A stretch of DNA of 9,059 nucleotides, from contig JBNJGE010000148.1 in assembly GCA_051747505.1 (NCBI GenBank), forward strand, positions 1 to 9,059, in the 5' to 3' direction. How positions within the stretch are numbered: position 1 is the first letter of the stretch; every line of letters starts with the position of its first letter. The translations under genes and the position numbers were made by a program. This document shows positions 7,218 to 9,059 of the stretch, piece after piece. Under the pieces are notes generated by a model. It made no database searches. It was not told the origin of the DNA and saw only the letters and a program-made list of their open reading frames with translations. This DNA is from Albimonas sp051747505. Lineage in GTDB: Bacteria > Pseudomonadota > Alphaproteobacteria > Rhodobacterales > Rhodobacteraceae.

Positions 7218-7223
7218 GGGAGG
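7218..7223 (+). promoter_or_regulatory. Ribosome binding site with ambiguous start for the acyl-CoA dehydrogenase
   Basis: GGGAGG ends only two bases before the GTG at 7226, which is unusually close. An in-frame TTG at 7232 is eight bases away, a normal distance. No ATG is available near here, so the gene uses a non-ATG start either way, and the N-terminus is uncertain by two residues. Confidence 0.55.
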
Positions 7224-7225
7224 AA

Positions 7226-8383
7226 GTGGCCTTGCAGTTGACCGAAGAGCATCGCGCGATCTCGGAGACCATGCGGAAATTCGTGGAGAGCGAGGTCAAT
7301 CCGCACGCCGAGGAATGGGAGAAGGCGGCAGCCTGGCCCGCGCATGAGGTCCTGAAGGAGCTGGGCGATCTGGGGCTTCTGGGGATCAACAAGCCGGTGG
7401 AATACGGAGGGCAGGGGCTCGATTACTCCTATCACGCCGTGTTTCTCGAGGCGCTCGGGCACTCCCTGACCAACGGGCTGGGCATGGGCGTGGCGGTGCA
7501 GACGGACATGGCGACGCCGGCGCTGGCAAGACATGGCGCAGACGAACTGAGAAGAGAGTTTCTGGAGCCGGCAATAAAAGGCGAGATGGTGACCAGCATT
7601 GCGGTGTCGGAGCCCCACGCGGGGTCCGACGTGGCGCGGATCTCGACCAATGCTCGCAAGGATGGCGAGGATTACGTCATCAACGGCTCGAAGATGTGGA
7701 TCACGAATTCGACGCAGGCGGACTGGCTCTGCCTGCTGTGCAATACCGGCGAGGGGCCGGTGCACAAGAACAAGTCGCTGATCGTGGTGCCGACGAAGAC
7801 GAAGGGCGTCACGGTCGGCGAGCCTTTGGACAAGCTCGGTATGCGCTCCTCTGACACGGCGCCGGTGTTCTTCGACGATGTGCGGGTGCCGCAGCGCCAT
7901 CGCATCGGGCCGGAGGGGCGCGGCTTCATCCTGCAGATGGAGCAGTTCCAGGAGGAGCGGCTGACGGCGGCCTTCACCAAGACCACGCAGCTGCAGCGCT
8001 GCATCGACATGACGCTCGATTACACGCGCGAGCGGCAGATCTTCGGCAAGCCGGTGCTGGCCAACCAGGCCGTCTATCACAAGCTCGCCGAGATGCAGGT
8101 GGAGGTGGAGACGCTGCGCTCGCTCGCCTGGCGGGCCGTGGATAAAATGCTTGCGGGCGAGGATGTTACGCAGCTCGCTTCGATGGCGAAGTTCAAGGCC
8201 GGGCGGCTTGGGCGGCTCGTGCCGGACGCCTGCATGCAGTACTGGGGCGGCATGGGCTTCATGTGGGACAACTTCGTGACCCGCTGCTACCGGGACCTGC
8301 GGCTGACCTCCATCGGGGGCGGAGCGGACGAGGTGATGCTCGACATCATCGCCAAGGGGATGGGCAGCTTCCCCAAGGGGTGA
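7226..8383 (+). CDS. atuD: Acyl-CoA dehydrogenase, citronellyl-CoA dehydrogenase (AtuD) type
   Basis: A 385-residue FAD-dependent acyl-CoA dehydrogenase, full length for the family, forming a C2-C3 double bond and passing electrons to ETF. The first family signature is AVSEPHAGSD (126-135) followed by INGSKMWITN (152-161). The second begins at Gln338 (QYWGGMGF) with Asp348, Arg353 and Asp357 in place. The usual catalytic Glu of the IYEGT motif is absent: the site reads SIGGGADE (362-369). Instead Glu244 in QEERL (242-246) fits the helix-G base used by isovaleryl- and long-chain acyl-CoA dehydrogenases, suited to 3-methyl-branched substrates such as citronellyl-CoA. It starts with GTG (or TTG at 7232), 18 bp after the TetR gene and probably co-transcribed with it. 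A local patch at 7526-7585 uses AGA, ATA and AAA codons unlike the rest. A general branched-chain acyl-CoA dehydrogenase remains possible. Confidence 0.85.
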   Translation: MALQLTEEHRAISETMRKFVESEVNPHAEEWEKAAAWPAHEVLKELGDLGLLGINKPVEYGGQGLDYSYHAVFLEALGHSLTNGLGMGVAVQTDMATPALARHGADELRREFLEPAIKGEMVTSIAVSEPHAGSDVARISTNARKDGEDYVINGSKMWITNSTQADWLCLLCNTGEGPVHKNKSLIVVPTKTKGVTVGEPLDKLGMRSSDTAPVFFDDVRVPQRHRIGPEGRGFILQMEQFQEERLTAAFTKTTQLQRCIDMTLDYTRERQIFGKPVLANQAVYHKLAEMQVEVETLRSLAWRAVDKMLAGEDVTQLASMAKFKAGRLGRLVPDACMQYWGGMGFMWDNFVTRCYRDLRLTSIGGGADEVMLDIIAKGMGSFPKG

Positions 8384-8395
8384 GGGCGGCGCCCC

Positions 8396-8411
8396 GGCGA
8401 AAGTATTCGCC
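8396..8411. repeat. Short perfect inverted repeat just after the dehydrogenase gene
   Basis: GGCGAA (8396-8401) and TTCGCC (8406-8411) flank a 4-base AGTA loop, 12 bases after the stop codon. It may be an mRNA 3'-end hairpin or a copy of a short dispersed intergenic element. No U-run follows. Confidence 0.45.
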
Positions 8412-8446
8412 AAGTAATGGCCTCGGCGGCGGTCCTGTGCGCCATG

Positions 8447-8465
8447 CGTGCACGGGACGTGCACG
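8447..8465. repeat. Twin copies of the self-palindrome CGTGCACG
   Basis: CGTGCACG occurs at 8447-8454 and again at 8458-8465, an 11-bp period. Each copy is its own reverse complement, so the pair is both a direct repeat and an 8-bp-stem inverted repeat with a GGA loop. A related TATGCACA follows at about 8471. It could be a protein-binding site or a hairpin; no function can be assigned. Confidence 0.45.
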
Positions 8466-8497
8466 ACCTGTATGCACATTTATTGCGAAAAGGTTGA

Positions 8498-8551
8498 GGC
8501 CGCCCCCGGCCGCGGCGGGGTGGGCGGGCGGGGCCGCGGCCGGGGGCGGCC
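8498..8551. terminator. Probable bidirectional terminator: perfect 19-bp hairpin with G-quadruplex loop
   Basis: Bases 8498-8516 are the exact reverse complement of 8533-8551, an all-G/C stem of 19 bp with a 16-base loop (8517-8532). It stands between two convergent genes, 114 bp after the dehydrogenase stop and 12 bp after the minus-strand CTERM gene stop, so it could end transcription from both sides. No U-run follows on either strand, as is common in GC-rich genomes. The loop reads GGGGTGGGCGGGCGGG, a four-run G-quadruplex motif on the plus strand. Confidence 0.65.
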
Positions 8552-8563
8552 CCGCCGTCCGGC

Positions 8564-9059
8564 TCAGCCGCGGCGGCGGGCGGCGAAGCCGAGGCCGGCG
8601 AGCGCGGCGGCCAGCAGCGGCAGCGCGGCGGGCGCGGGGACGGCGACAGCCCGGTCGAGGTCGAGCAGGGCGAAGTCCAGAGTGCTCTCGGACGTCTCGC
8701 TGATGTTCCAGGGATCCTCGCTTCCCGCCCAACGGCTTGTGTAGGGCGAGCCGGTTTGCATGCCAAGCCAGTACCAGGCGGTGCTTTCCGGCAGCACCGC
8801 ATAGGCGGAGATCCACCAGTCTCCGGCCTCCAGAGAGACCGGGTCGAAGGCGACCTCGTACTCCAGGATCGGGCCGCCGCCCCAGAAGGAGCCCGTCTCC
8901 GCCACCGTGAAATCCGCGCTGTTGCGCGAGACGTCCGCGATCCGGGTCGGCGCACCGGATATGTCGCGGTGGAAGTTGATCACGAAGCCCTGAACCGTCT
9001 CGCCGGAGTTGTTCTTGCCGCTGAGGCGGAGCGTGTCGACCATGGCGGACGAGGTCAGC
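8564..9059 (-). CDS. Secreted protein with VPLPA-CTERM-like sorting tail (partial, N-terminus off the window)
   Basis: About 164 residues are visible; the frame stays open through the right edge, so the start and the expected signal peptide lie outside. An internal ATG at 9043 could be mistaken for the start, but it has no good ribosome binding site and would leave an exported-type protein without a signal peptide. The C-terminus has the tripartite sorting signal of the PEP-CTERM/VPLPA-CTERM class: a VPAPAALPLL motif, a short alanine/leucine transmembrane stretch, then RRRG just before the stop. The body has no cysteines, is rich in Trp, Ser, Asp and Glu, and has beta-sheet-like alternation (for example GDWWISAYAVLP); I recognise no enzyme family. 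Such proteins are exported and thought to be processed by an exosortase, often with exopolysaccharide. It is convergent with atuD and functionally unrelated. Confidence 0.7.
   Translation of the reverse strand, partial: LTSSAMVDTLRLSGKNNSGETVQGFVINFHRDISGAPTRIADVSRNSADFTVAETGSFWGGGPILEYEVAFDPVSLEAGDWWISAYAVLPESTAWYWLGMQTGSPYTSRWAGSEDPWNISETSESTLDFALLDLDRAVAVPAPAALPLLAAALAGLGFAARRRG

Noticed and set aside
214..8383. Reading the locus as the leucine/isovalerate (Liu) pathway
   Set aside because: The enzyme types overlap, but an AtuA gene, a TetR rather than MerR regulator, the absence of an HMG-CoA lyase gene and Gly164 in AtuC favour Atu. It is not fully excluded.
6458..8479. A 673-codon minus-strand open frame opposite the TetR and dehydrogenase genes
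   Set aside because: Both plus-strand genes have clear families and ribosome binding sites. The antisense translation is histidine/arginine-rich and featureless.
8564..9043. Treating the CTERM-type gene as complete from the ATG at 9043
   Set aside because: The frame continues open to the window edge, and the expected signal peptide is missing from that start.
1..9059. CRISPR arrays, tRNA or rRNA genes, insertion sequences, phage or defence genes
   Set aside because: No repeat-spacer pattern, cloverleaf-like sequence, transposase or integrase motif was seen; apart from the gaps described, the DNA is filled by metabolic and regulatory genes.

Overview
The window is a very GC-rich stretch of bacterial chromosome. 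Six of its genes form a compact acyl-CoA catabolism locus that matches the acyclic terpene utilization (Atu; citronellol/geraniol) system described in Pseudomonas. The base composition, the TetR-controlled fatty-acyl catabolism layout, the recurrent GGGAGG-type ribosome binding sites and, above all, a VPxPA-type C-terminal sorting tail on the last gene suggest an alphaproteobacterium, probably of the Rhodobacterales. That placement is an inference; no rRNA or other marker gene is present.

Layout. Bases 1-213 are a less GC-rich intergenic stretch. It holds a possible divergent gene start (minus strand, running off the left edge) and small hairpins at the end of the main operon. Bases 214-6420 are a four-gene minus-strand operon, in transcription order atuA (DUF1446 protein), atuC (carboxyltransferase beta subunit), atuE (crotonase-fold hydratase) and atuF (biotin carboxylase plus biotin carrier, alpha subunit). 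Two of its junctions are 4-bp ATGA overlaps and the third is an 11-bp gap filled by a ribosome binding site. A 79-bp divergent control region (6421-6499) holds a palindrome overlapping promoter-like elements on both strands. On the plus strand follow a TetR-family regulator (6500-7207) and an acyl-CoA dehydrogenase of AtuD type (7226-8383). Bases 8384-8563 separate convergent genes and contain three inverted repeats; the largest is a perfect 19-bp stem whose loop is a textbook G-quadruplex motif. The right edge carries the 3' part of a minus-strand gene for a secreted protein with a VPLPA-CTERM-like tail.

How the genes fit together. By analogy with Pseudomonas, AtuD would desaturate citronellyl-CoA to geranyl-CoA, AtuF/AtuC would carboxylate geranyl-CoA to isohexenylglutaconyl-CoA, and AtuE would hydrate that product. 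AtuA is a conserved partner of unproven function. The TetR protein probably represses both divergent units until an acyl-CoA ligand appears. Compared with the Pseudomonas cluster, no atuB, atuG or atuH homologue and no HMG-CoA-lyase-type enzyme lies inside the window, so the pathway must be completed elsewhere or the substrate differs. Three active-site details support a bulky, 3-methyl-branched substrate: a Gly in the carboxyltransferase where 3-methylcrotonyl-CoA carboxylase has Phe, an isovaleryl-CoA-dehydrogenase-type catalytic Glu in the dehydrogenase, and a one-glutamate hydratase active site. This is mainly a known system in a trimmed arrangement; the most unusual DNA-level structure is the G-quadruplex-looped hairpin.
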